Below are positions 16,001 to 28,400 of a stretch of DNA of 64,000 bases, piece by piece (the stretch's first letter is position 1; every line of letters begins with the position of its first letter). The notes under the pieces are model-generated. The model did no database searches and was not told the origin of the DNA. It was given only the letters and a program-made list of their open reading frames with translations. Origin of the DNA: Datnioides undecimradiatus (Eukaryota > Chordata > Actinopteri > Lobotiformes > Datnioididae). The stretch lies in contig WARS01000010.1 of the NCBI GenBank assembly GCA_008933995.1, positions 8,907,001 through 8,971,000 on the forward strand, read 5' to 3'. Made by a program: the position numbers and the translations under genes.

Positions 16001-19000
16001 GTTTCTCACTAAAATCTCTGCAGTAAACACAGCTAAGCAGCCATTAAAGATTATTTCTCAGCACAGTCGCACACACAAATGACAGTACTCTGGCTTGGGG
16101 GGATTAAAAATGTCTCCAGTTTACTTTCACACAGTAGATCTACAGAACATTATTATTCAAACCAGAATCTACGACAGTCTTTAATGTCACTTTCTAGTCT
16201 CCCTGTCCCCTCGGTTTTAACTCGGTACCATTAAACATGTCAAAACAAATGCTTTACCATATGTGCAGTAGTTCACTCTGTCACGAAACCTTTGGGCTCG
16301 GGTCAAAGGCAATTTAACAGCTGTGCAATTGTCTATTTCAAGTGGGATGAATTAAAGAAGAGCTCAATAAAACACAAGCCTGTATTTGCTGGAAGGACTT
16401 TAAATGGCACTAAACCTCGAAAACTCATTAAGGGCTATTTCTACCTCCCCCTTCTCCTCCTCTTGCTCCTCCTCTGCCTCCTCTCTGCCCACCCACACAC
16501 TCAGTGCCATAGATCTCCATCACGCACTGGGCATTTGACTGTAGTTTAGCCGTGCCCCCAATTACAGGATACCAGCCGAGGCGGAGGTAGGCATTAAATA
16601 AATTGCTGCCAGGGTTCCAGTCTATAGTTTGACTATTGCAATCATTAAACGGATGGTGTGACTTTGCTTCCAGAGTGAGTTATTAGGGGCAAAAATCCCT
16701 TTGAACTGCATTAACCACATGGTGTGTTTCAGTGGTGTGCATGGTGAGCACATGGGTGAGAGTGAAATCTTCACTGTTTGAAGATGGTGTTGCTGCTGAG
16801 CTCTGTATTTATAGGGTACAACGTGCCTTGAGTTTTTTTGGATAAATGTTAAAGGTTGGTTAAAATGTGTAGTAGTCACATTTTAACACAGTTGGGGTGG
16901 CTACAGGCATTTAAAAATGAAAATCATCATCGTCAGGCTGTCATACGTCCTCATTAGTCAGAGATGACAGGAACGCCCTACCCAACCCCCCGTGCTTATG
17001 AGTCAGACACTTTTAGCCCATGCAAAACATCATATGTTTTCAAAACATCATATGTTTTGCATGGATGACTTTCCATAGCTTTAAATAGCAATCCTTGGGT
17101 CACATGGATTGTGTAAATATGGGCTGTCATCTGGTTAAATATAAACTGTTGACCAAAGTGAAACGCAGACATCCTCAATTGTTTTTCAAAGACAGCATAT
17201 ATTGATACCTCTACCATCAGATTGAAAAAGGCATGTGCAATATCCAAAGAGTTAATCTGTTTTATTAGTATTATTATTATTAAAGCTATTATTATTGTAA
17301 TTTATCTCATTTACTAGAAATTGCTACACCTTCAAAATGTCCTCTGTTGTGTTTGCAGATATTCTATATTTTTCTTAGTGCTGCAAATTCTGTATATCTG
17401 TATTGTCTGTGTATCAAAAACCTAGTAGGTATCTGTGTTTGTCCTAAACTATTGTTCTAATAAGAGTCAGTGCCCAGCAGTTTTTGGAATTTTTAAAATC
17501 TTTTTTTCAAATTATAAATCAATAATTTTGTGATTACTTTAAAAAAATGTATGTCTTCAGTGGAAATAAATGGGACTTGAGTCTGACAGGCACAGACAGC
17601 TTAGGGAGATCTTGCAAAATGAATTAATACATTCTTGGTTTTGGTCGACTAATGGAATTAGTTGAAAATAAGAAAAAATATGGAATACTTCCAGCCTTAT
17701 CCTTTAATTAAGTATTTCACGGCTTAACTTGCTGCATATAAAATTACTTGAATATAGTTTTCAAGCAAAATAATATTGACTTAGAGTTTATTGCTCACAG
17801 AGGTTAATGACTTTACCGTCAGTATCTCATTAAAACAGTTTCAGGGCAGCGTAAAATGACTCCCTGTTCATGATACATAAGATTGGTGCTTATCAAATTT
17901 GAGTTATCGCCGTAACAATCTGATGAAATTGTTAGAAAACAGAAAACACAGGTGGTAACGAGCGGCTGGAGAGTCTGGGAGTCCAGCAGCTCAAGTAAAT
18001 ATAGCACAGACAGCTCAGACGGAGGATTGAGATCATAAGGCTTCTATTTCCGCGTGACAGGAAGGATGACTGACAGTGTCCGATACAGCAAATTAAACCC
18101 ACCTGTCTACCCTCTATGTGTGTGTGCAAGAGAGGGAGAGCGAGAGAGAGGGGGGGGAGATGGATGGGAGTCAGATCAATGTTTCATTGTGAGCTCGCTG
18201 CAGTGTGGCTGCCATTGTGCCAATAAAAACAGAGTCCATCATCCGGACCTGAATGAAATATCCCACCCTGCACATTGTGTGTGTTAAGTTGACAATTCAT
18301 ATAAAAACACACTGAAGACTTATGTTATGGAATGGCAAGATGTAGTCTACTTTACCACTGCACTGTGTTGTTCTAGTTCTGTTAATGCATTTGCCATGGA
18401 GCTTTCACACCTATTGTTGTTGTGTTAAACAGCGAATAGGTGTTGAAATTTCCCAGATATCAACACAGCATTGTCACTGGTAGTATGACTTTTTTTTGTC
18501 TTTTTTTAAGAAATGTTGTTTATTCTAGTGATGGAGTTCTCTGATTTATTCTAAACTGCTGCTGCTGGAAATGGGCGCCCAAGGCTTTTTAATTTCCCCC
18601 TTGAAAATTCTTAAACTGTCACACAGTGCTGAAAAACAAGCAAATCTCTCACAAAATGACCAGAGATTGAACCACAATGGTGCTTTATCAACTAGTGGCA
18701 ACACACTAAAGGATCTGGTGATTGTTGATGGATTAATCATTGGTCATGAAGGCTCCTCAGCCTGTTATAATCAAACACTTCTCAATCTGTATATGTCATC
18801 AGGAAATGTATTTCTCTCCAAAGCTATGCTGATGACACACCGCCATATGTGGCTGTCTTGTCTGATGACACAAGACCTAATAATGCTATTTTTCAATGTT
18901 TCATTGTAAGTACTATATTGCCTGGATGTCACAAAACCTTTACTTACTTACACCTCAACCAGGAAAGAAGCGAAGAGAGAAACAAACCCCCAGAATTAAA

Positions 19001-22000
19001 TTATCTGGGACTTACCCAGGGGCGACAGGCAGGAAACCTGATTTGTAACTTTAAGGCTCATGTGCAGTATGTTGTATTTCTCAGTCCGAGCAATACAGTG
19101 AGACTTATGCACACTTTTATACTCGGCTGGGAATATTATAAAAATACTCTTCTCTCTGATCCACCCATTAAAGTTATAAACCTGGTACAGTTTTCTTCAC
19201 AAGTGCTGACTAGAACCAGAAGAAGGGATCACATTGCTCATATAAGTAAATTTTCATTGTCGTGTTGTTTTGTTAACACTTTGTTAGTCATCCAGAACCC
19301 ACTCTTAGCCAAGGACCAAATGCCCCTTTCACATCAACTCACCAAGCTGCAGTTCAGGGTTGGTCTCACACAGGCTCCAGTCCACATTACAGTCACAGTG
19401 AGTCTTTTCAAACAGGTTGTCCAGAACTTCCCTGACATTCTGCCTCTCATCGACCATCAGAGTCTTGGAGCTGCCATCGTTCAAAAGCACCTTCACCACC
19501 AACTGTAAGAAAAATGTAACTTTATTTTACTTTGTGTCACCTTGCTGGATTTTAAGCAGTTCCAACCACTGAAAACTCGTACATAAAAGAAAAATGTGAC
19601 ATTCTTGCTGTCTCTTTAGTAAATATAAAGCTGCAGCAAGAAGCTGCTTAGCTTAGCAAAGTAACGACTGGAAACAGTATATACTTGTCCTAAAATCAGG
19701 ACAATCCGTTTTTGTACAAATTAGACAAATAAAATAAAGCATATTACTACTAGATAGGTATTCTGCCTTTGGACTGAGCCAGGGTTTTTAATTCTCCCTC
19801 CTCTCCCTGTTCTCTTCCTCTCACTCTAGTCTTCACATGAAGCTAACTCTCTCCTGGCTCTAACTTTATATGTAACGGACAGACATGAGAGTGATCAGTC
19901 TTTCATCTAACTCTCAGGAAGAAAGCCCAGTAAGTCTATCTTGCAAAACTATTTATTGAAGAGTTTCTGCATCTAACATGAAGCTTTCTCTTTCATCAAC
20001 ATGACAGATTGACGCCTGAAACATGCTGTGGACAGCAGCAGGTGTCTCTAAAGTGTGACATCAAATCAAGCTTTAAAGCACATAGACCTTGTTCACTTGC
20101 CCATTTAATTACAGGCTACAGTAAATTGTTGTTTCTGCTTGCTAATGTTAGTTTTACTAGAAGAGTAGGAGCATCAGCACTTCTGTCTCCATTCTGTTGA
20201 ACCTCTCTAGGTTCTGTAGTAATTTCTTCTCCTTTTTATTTTCCTCTTTTTGGCTGAGACAAATTTGGCTGAGATTAATTTAACTCTGGAGCGGCGCAGT
20301 GCTTTCCTTACAAGCTCATATGGCCTCTCACTTCCTCTCATCTGAAACAAATCCAGCTTTGGGAAGCTGAGGCATCTCAAAGAACCAAGGTCAGGCAGCC
20401 GCTCGCCTTGTGTCATAAAGATGTGGGTTTCAGAGATGTTATCACAAGAGGATTTACAGGGTTAGATCACATGTTGCTTGGCCTTGACCTTCCCCAGAAA
20501 ACAATAAGGGTTAGCATGGGATTGAATGATATGTCACTGGATATCAAATTACTTTTCTTTTTTAAGTACTTCTATATGCAAGGTAGGTATCTTCAGAATA
20601 CATGATCCATATGAAAGCATCCTCAGGCTAAAGGCCTGAGCTGTCGGTGGTTTTCTGCTGAAACTGACTGAGAGTGCAACTTGTACTCATGTGTCCAACT
20701 ACTATGAGACAGATGTTCCCGTGAAACTGGCCAGTGGTCTGTAGCCACACTTGATTTGTTCCTTTAGATTTTAGGCAATTTTGAAGAATTTAAAAGAATT
20801 GCTACCATAGCAGATAGACCTGACAGTGATGCAGCAACTGAAAGCTATGAGTGGAAGTGTAGAGGTGTCATATATATCAGCAATGACATGACCTCTGATG
20901 AAAAGACAGACGACAATTGGCACAAAAGGTTTTTGTGGGTTTTTTTGTGGTTTTTAATTGAAGAACCTGATGTGAAGGTTTGCACGCAAGACCACATGCC
21001 TGTGCTTTTGTTGACTGCTTTGAAGATGAAAAAGTGTTCACTCTTTCGCCCAAAGAGGAAACCGTGCTGTACCTGCAGGATGTTGGCTGGATGAAAGTGG
21101 CCATTCATTATTGTGACTGATGGTTCAAAAGAAAAAAAGAGCCGTACTAGGTTTGAACATTACATCTTTAGCAGTGATGTCCATGTAGCCGTAATTCACA
21201 ATGTCTTTAAAGTTTACTGTTGCCAGTGGATGTAAGATCAGAGCAGTACCCTTCAATGTTTGGTTGTCTTACCTTTTTGACTTTGGCTTCCTTGAGCTTC
21301 TCAAGAGCCATCTTGATTTTGTCTGCTTTCATCTGTGCCTCAATTTCCTCCTGCAGAAAATAATAATAACATATAATGATTATAACTGTGACATTTGGAA
21401 AATGTTTTGAGAAAATCAATACCAAGAAATCATCTTTCATGTCAGTGAAGTACACAATTATGGAACAGCTTAAGGGAATTGTTCTGTTGGTGATATTTTT
21501 GTAGATTAGCATCACAGAAAAGGTGAAAACAGCTAGCCTGTCTCTGTCCAAAGCTAAAAAAAAATCCATCTACCAGCACCTCTGAAGGTCAGTAATACTC
21601 TGATTTGTTCATTAAAACGAAGCTGAAATACAACTTGGCCAATAGCTGTAACTTTCTCGAGTCTTGTCATCACTGACACCAACCAGCGGATTCCAGGAAC
21701 AAATAGTTGGTGCATAGCTGCCCATAAAAACACAACTTAGCGCTTTGACACTTTTTGTTTTTGACTAAACAAACAAGAGAAAAACATATTTACAGGTAAT
21801 AAACATATTTATTTTTAGTTAGTTTCAGGTGTGCTGTTTTGCAGATGTTGTTATATTAAGAAGGAGCCAGATATGCTGTTTTTTCCTGTTTTCAGCCATT
21901 AAAGCTGTAGTGCAGGACTTTTGTCTGCCCCTTTTGGCAGTAAAAGTAATTACACAAACACTGTTGACATAGTCATGAACCCATAGGCTCCAATATGTCA

Positions 22001-25000
22001 CTAACTGCTGTAGGCTATTCTGTAGCAACGGTTCCTCCACCCTCAACTCTGGTAAACCATCTCAGACCATCTGAGAGTTCATTTTCTGTGGATGACACAG
22101 GTGCGCGTTTTGTTCTGATTTAGTTTTAATTCTATGACGGAGGTGTCCATTCAAGACTTTCATTTGGGACATTTCATCCAATTTTCTGGATTTTGATTAA
22201 TCTGGGATAGGATACCCTTTTCTTTGGCTTATACATCAGGTGTGTTTTTACACTGAAACCCTGCCACAGTCAGTTAATGAACTTGTACGACTCTACCTAA
22301 CAATGACACATTCTCTGCCTCAACACAGATGGTGTTTTTACCTCAAAAGATGAGGTAACAAGCCCTGCTAAAGCAATAAGCTCCTGTCTGGCTTCGCCCC
22401 CCCCCACACACCCCTGCCACATCTCACCTCCCCTTCAACCTTTGGTATTGATCCTGTTACTCTTTCTTGCCTCATGGCTGTATGTGTTTGATCTGTTCCA
22501 GACAGACTCTCCGCTGTTTCGCCTCACAAGTCTCTGTAACTGTAACAGATGCCTCCATCCAGCAACAACTTCGCCATGATCTCACCATTCTAACTGTTTT
22601 AAGAGAATAGCACTCTTCCCAGTTCCACAAAGACAAAAGAAGCTCACCAGAAATTTATATCCTGGGAACTGGTGATGTTTTTGTTGTAATACTGTCTTGT
22701 CACGCATGGCTCAGAAAGTGCCTTCTTGTGGTAAATCAAGACACGCCACCAATAAAACAGAGATTGTGACATTATTGCCTCTTTCTGCTTCATGTTTCTT
22801 ATATATTACATTTTAAGAGCCTAACAGTGCGCCGAAACGTTCCTGTCTTCCCTTTGTATCTGTCGTCCATTATTGTGGCATTTTCTTTAAAACCCTACCA
22901 ACCAAAGTCAACTCTATATTACTCTGACAAGCCTTGATTAAAACTCTCACTTCTGAAAAATTTGGATCAGTTCCCAGCAGAGAGGTTAGAGATGCTTCTC
23001 TTTTTACAAACTGTACACTCACCTTTGTAGGCTTTGCAGACTGAGGAGGCGGAGGTGGTAAAGGGGAGGCGGCAGATGAGGCCGGGGTGCTAACATTGCT
23101 GCTTGCACTGCCTGCGGGGGAAGTCGGGGAAGTGAGGGAGGAGGCAGGGTGAGTGCTAAGACCCATAGGTGGTGGCGGTAAGTCTGACAGGGGTGGTGGT
23201 GGCACCTTCAGACCCTCTATCTCAGCTGCAAGTTTCTCTTCTGTTGCATTGAGGTCAGCAACCAAATCAGCCATGAGAGCGTCCAAATCATTGTCCTCAA
23301 GTTCGTGGAGGGATTCTGGTGTTAGAAGAAAATCATTAAAATTATTATTAAGAACTGACTCAGTGTGTAGAAGAAAAGAGCCAGATGTGTTTTGAAGTCT
23401 TTTCGAAAACCTTTCTCATTGAGAAAATGCCTTAGTTCCTTTCTAGGAATCAGTCAGGCCTTGTTTTCTATGAGAATTAAAGGGTGGCACTGTAATGTTA
23501 ACTGGAGTAAAGCATCAATTAACCATTAGTTTACCACTATTATGCCAGTATTTACAGCTTAAAAACCCTGTATTAAGGTTCCACTTTTAGACCAGCTGAC
23601 AGCATGGCTCTCACTTCAGTGTTAACTAGCAAATGTACGCATGCTAACATCCTAACAAACTTAAGTTGGTGAGCATGGTAAAAACTGTCTGTCACTGTGA
23701 GCATGAATGTGCTGATGTTTGCATTTAGCTCAAAGCACCAGTGAGAGCTGCTAGATTTTCAGTCTTAGTCTAGAAAATTTGTATTTCCTGGTTGATTTCA
23801 ATTACAGTTAAGAAGGTTTGTCTTTGTAAAGTCATTTAAGCTAAAGAGTTGTATACATTCACCGGACTTGACAAGACTGAAGAATGTATTTGCATATCAA
23901 CTAAAAAGAGGGAACAGGAAGACTTAAAGTAGAGAGCGAATAACAACAGATGCTGCAGCTCTGCTGTAACGTTTGACAGTCCATAAGAGCCAGAGTAATT
24001 AGTGTGTGCATTGACCTCAACCATTATCTGAAATCACCTCTTGAACAGTAGCCAGATATATTATACTTCTACCTCTTTACATCACTACCAGCTTTCCATT
24101 TTCTAGATAACTGATGAAACATGCATTATCCTGCCCTTGCACCACAGCTGTGTCATTGAAAACCGTCATGCAAAAGATCTTTGTGTTATTTCTACAAACT
24201 CAACCGTCAAAAGTGTAAGTCACCATTCAGGTCGCTGAATCCGATGGATAAGTTGACTTCCTTTTCGGTTTTGGGGAGAGATGCAGGAGGTACCGTTTCC
24301 TGACCGAGACTCTGCAGGCAAGAATGAACAAGGCAGTGGCTTTGTGAGAGCATGAATACACAATCGGCACAGACACAAGACCCCCAGAGACTCTGTAAAT
24401 TAATCCACAACACACTCTGAGTGCTCTGGAACATAAACTGTCCTGTAAAATATTATGTAAGACAGTATAATGTTTACACATGTTATGTTACATCTGTTTT
24501 TAGGTTTTACACCTAACAGGGCTTCTATGTGTAATATAAAGCCCCTCCTGGTGAAATGGTAGTTATTTAAAATGACTGGGTTGGAAAACAACATCAAAGT
24601 GATCAGCAGGGCTTTTCACTAAGCAACTGCCATTTGACCTCCCATCTGAAAGAGAAGGTAATATATGGCTGTTAGGTGACCACAAAGAGTGTTTCCCCTG
24701 CTGTGTCTGTTGTGCTTGCTCGATGGTGGCTTTTAGTGAGTTTGTCATCCATCTTTAAAGAAGAAAAGTTCCATTTTAGCCACAGGCTGTCAGGCTGACA
24801 GAAAACATGTAGTGTTCAGTATTTATTGAATGATATTCAGATATTATATTACAAAAACAGAGGCTTGATAAACTAAAATGTATTCATCAAATTAACCTTT
24901 TGCATTGTATGTTGTATATCATAATAATAAAATGTACCTATAGAAGTAAATTACAGACAAAAACATTTATAAAATGGCACCCACTTATTGCACATTATAA

Positions 25001-25461
25001 GAAGCAGAGTTGTTACACAATGTAGCCACTCATTTATTCACAGTAAAACTTTTTCATTTTACCTTTGTGGTTTTTATTGCTTTTGATTGACATATGTTGA
25101 TTTTTAATAAGGAAAAGGAGAGAGAAATTGTTTTAATCCTTACCAACATAGCTTTTATACTTTATCATCTTGACTAGTATGTGGTATTTATTTTCTGTCT
25201 CAAAAGCAAATGGCAATAAGGTACAACACCTACGTACCAATAAGTAATAAACAACAGCAGTATAAAGTAATAATGTGTATTGAAAAATGAAACAGGTAAC
25301 AAAGAAAAAGTGTTGAGATGTGGTGTGAGGAGCAGCAATAAAACTGTGTGACCATTCTGGGTTCACGTCTTACAGTTGTCATGGCAACTGACTTAGCTTA
25401 CCTGTGTGAGGAGGTCCATCTCCCCCAGCAGGTCACTGAACATGGCATCAATGTCATCCAT
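10051..25461 (-). CDS. apbb1ip: APBB1IP / RIAM, Rap1-GTP-interacting adaptor, complete coding sequence
   Basis: Cytoplasmic adaptor that links active Rap1 to talin and Ena/VASP for integrin activation. Coding exons in transcript order: 25461-25402, 24311-24224, 23315-23023, 21350-21273, 19502-19343, 15363-15242, 14569-14495, 14371-14228, 13792-13682, 11772-11674, 11581-11458, 11348-11287, 10683-10051; 2049 nt, 682 aa. Order of parts: talin-binding helices DAMFSDLLGEMDLLTQ (5-20) and DLDALMADLVADL; a Pro/Ser linker with PPPP runs; a basic helix ending LKEAKVKK; RA domain from LVVKVLLNDG (174 to about 260); PH domain about 303-413 (ALYLKEDGKKSW-type strand, ASGIYYVPKGKTK); and a Pro-rich tail of about 210 aa with FPPPP and repeated LPPPPP motifs for Ena/VASP and profilin. 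The tail ends in a Gly run and DFMSELMMAMNKKRGN, matching the human C-terminus. The start ATG at 25459-25461 is close to the acceptor, so the 5' UTR exon(s) lie upstream and were not located. The protein is slightly shorter at the N-terminus than human RIAM. Confidence 0.97.
10083..10680 (-). repeat. Proline/glycine-coding low-complexity tract in the last apbb1ip exon
   Basis: GGN/CCN-rich imperfect triplet repeats encode many PPPPP blocks, one run of 12 prolines and a run of about ten glycines just before the C-terminal helix. The tract is coding, not a neutral microsatellite, but its purity suggests length variation between individuals or species. Confidence 0.75.
17023..17058. repeat. Two head-to-tail copies of an 18-nt near-palindrome
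   Basis: The unit CAAAACATCATATGTTTT occurs twice without a spacer (17023-17040, 17041-17058). Flanking CCATG and GCATGG extend the outer symmetry, so the whole can fold into a hairpin of about 13 bp with an inner loop. It lies in the apbb1ip intron between the RA-domain exon and the next exon. Confidence 0.8.
19628..19680. repeat. Fragment of the TTAGCTTAGC fold-back repeat family
   Basis: Carries GCTTAGCTTAGCAAAG followed by ACTGGAAACAGT, matching one arm of the fold-back copy at 39538-39811. No second arm was recognised nearby. Confidence 0.4.
21525..21590. repeat. Fragment of the fold-back repeat family (inner part)
   Basis: Contains ACAGCTAGCCTG, CTCTGTCCAAAG and CTACCAGCACCTCT in the same order and spacing as the copy at about 39575-39622. 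Confidence 0.5.
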
Positions 25462-28400
25462 CTGTTTAAAGTAACAACAGAAGTGTCAAACACAAAAATG
25501 TATTTCAAGCTGAGACTTTAAACTAATTCATTGACAAAAACCCATCATTAGCCTGCATTTACTGAATTGTGCTGTCAGGGAGCAAAGAAATCCCATTGAT
25601 TTGATGTGGTTGTCGTGATGAATGACAGCGAAGGAATGTATGGAATGAAAATCAATCTGCATGGTGAAGCAAATGGTAAATACACATGCATGTCACGCTG
25701 CTAGCGGTGAAACACAGTACTGCTACTTTACTTTGAAATGTGCGCAGTTGTAATACATGCCCTAAGGCTGTGCTATCTTGCACAGGCTGGAAGAAGAAAA
25801 GTATGTATGCATAACCTCCAGGTATTTATTTCTCACGAGAACTTGCTGTGTCTTGTTGCTCATGCTGAACTGGAAAGCGCAATATAATTTCCTTTTTGTG
25901 TTTTCTTTACAATTCAGATATAACATTTACTTTGTCCACTTCTGTCATTTCTGCTTTTCACTGCTGTGTTCAACCGTGCACTCACATTACAGGATTACTC
26001 TGTGCAAGTTTGTCTCAGTCACTAAGCATGACAATACTATACAGACACAGATGCATGAAGTCATATGTTATTATCGATGATGGTAACATCTAGACTGATG
26101 ACAGCTCTAGAAGTCATCAGTATAGAGTAGCAAGATAGCTCCTAAAACAACTGGAGTAGCAGCGCGCTGTCTCACACATATGTAAGCCTAATGTTTAAAT
26201 CCCAATTTCTCAGAGCAAATGTTATGATGGGCTACAATGTACAGTCTAAACAGAGACCCTGCTGTCTTACAGTGGAACATGTCCAGTAGTGGTAAAGTGT
26301 CAGTGGGAGTCCATTCAGTTGCAGTACCATGGTGCTCAATGTAATGTGCTACTGTACACCACCATGCCGTCATTGCCTGAGCAAGTTCTTATCAGGGACA
26401 TTTCAACAGAAAGTATGACTGTTGTAACTGCTGGTCCAGGCAATTCTGAGTAACACTCCTCATCACCACTGAACCTCCTGTCTGGTGTATAAAAGCCACC
26501 TCAGTGGTGACTACGTGAGTTCTGCCTTTTGCCTATGGTTCTGTGACTGCTAATGAGCTTTACTGACCTACTTTTTAGGTCAGTAGTAGTAGCTAGTGGG
26601 TAACCTTTTTTTAAAACGAATACATGAAATATAAACCAGACTTTGGGTTTTTTTCCCATCAGTTTGTCCTTTTTAATTAAAATATATCAATCTATCATTC
26701 ATGGTCACCAGATAATGCGCCCTAATGACTGAAACTAATAGCTGAAGCTTTACTTTGTGTCTTGAGCTAATGCCAAATGTTGTAAGGCTAACGCTAACCT
26801 TGGTAAACACTAAACACATGAAACACCAAACTTTTAGCTTTGTCGTTGTGAGCACACTAGTGTATGGATGTTTGCATTTAGCTGAGACCACAACTGTACC
26901 TAAGTACAGCTTCACGGAGTTTCTCTCATCATATTTAATCTGCAACAGGACTTTAAAAACAGTATTTATTGTTTTTACATTTGAAACAAAAAAAATATGT
27001 ATAAAAATAACAGCATTTTGTTTATTCAAGACATAGCGCTGCTGATCTTGAATACAGTAGTGATAAGTGAGGTTAGTTTCCGTTGCGCATACTGTATATT
27101 TGAATATGAAGTTGAATATAGCTCAGTATCAGATTGATATTACAAATGACCATGGTTATGTCAAAGTTCTGTGTGGTTAGTCACATGGACACTTTACACA
27201 GGTTATTGCTACACACATTTTTTTACAGGCCTCTCTTAGCGTTAGTCGCTAACCTAGACAACTTTTTTAAGTTATACCCACCCCTTGATCTCGTTGGTTT
27301 AACTCAAGCAATAGCGTATTTTCTCCCTCTGGGGTAATGTTTGCATATCAAATTCTTTTGTTTTTCTGCTGTTATGCTACATTAGATATGAAAATATTAT
27401 CTCTTACTGTTTTCACTCACCACAGATTTGAATCTGTTTCGAAAACGTTTATATCCAATGGGAAAAAAGACAACATTTGCAGAGGTTTAATCAAACCCTG
27501 CGTCACACTGTGGAGGAGACAAGATCGACTGATTGTGTTCCAGGCAAGAGTTCATACAGTGCTGTGACATGATGTTTCTCATTTGAATGTGAAATGGATC
27601 AGTACTGTTCCAACGTCTAACAGATGGTGTGTGCATGTATGGTTTAAAGCTTATGAGACACGGTGTATCTTCTGATTCTGAAGTAGGGTTTGAGCAGATT
27701 CTAGATTAAGACCTGCAAAATCTCTCTGGTTATGATGTGTTGTGCAGTCTTTTACATAAGAACTACATTTCTATGAATGCCAGCCAATAATTCCCACGTG
27801 ACCTGTGTTTGTGTGGGTCTTTCTAACTGTTGCAGCGTGTGAGCCAACTCCCCCTCACCAATTTGCACAAATGGTTTGCTCCTAGGAGGAAGTGGTAAAC
27901 TTCCTGTTGAAATAGTAAAGGAAATGGTGACACAAAAAGGCACCTGCAGACTTCATGATTCTGTTTACTTCACTCACATTAAGTCACATTTCAATGGTCT
28001 GAAACGTAATTTCCATACAATACATAATTTGTGGTTTTTGTAGGGGATATTCAGTGCAATTGCAAAATAAAACATGACATGGAGTGACTGCAGTCTCAAA
28101 AAAGATCGCATATATAATATCTCGATTATTTCCTCCTCTTAATTATTTTCATCCACCTCTTCTGCCGGTAGTTTAACATTTTATTTTGTTATTATGTAAG
28201 CTGCAACACAAGAGACCTACCTGGAACAACCACAGTATGATTTTGGACCGCTTCAGCTCACTTTAGTCACAAACAGTCACACAGATCACATAAACAGTGT
28301 GAGCGGATGTAGCTATATTCAGTGTGTAAATGTAAAGTCACACATGAAAACAAAGACCTCTCCTGACAGCCAAATGCATCAAAAGGATAGACTAAGTAGA

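Noticed and set aside
18849-19508. 219-codon plus-strand frame
   Set aside because: It runs antisense through the RA-domain exon of apbb1ip (19343-19502) and into intron; no family signature.
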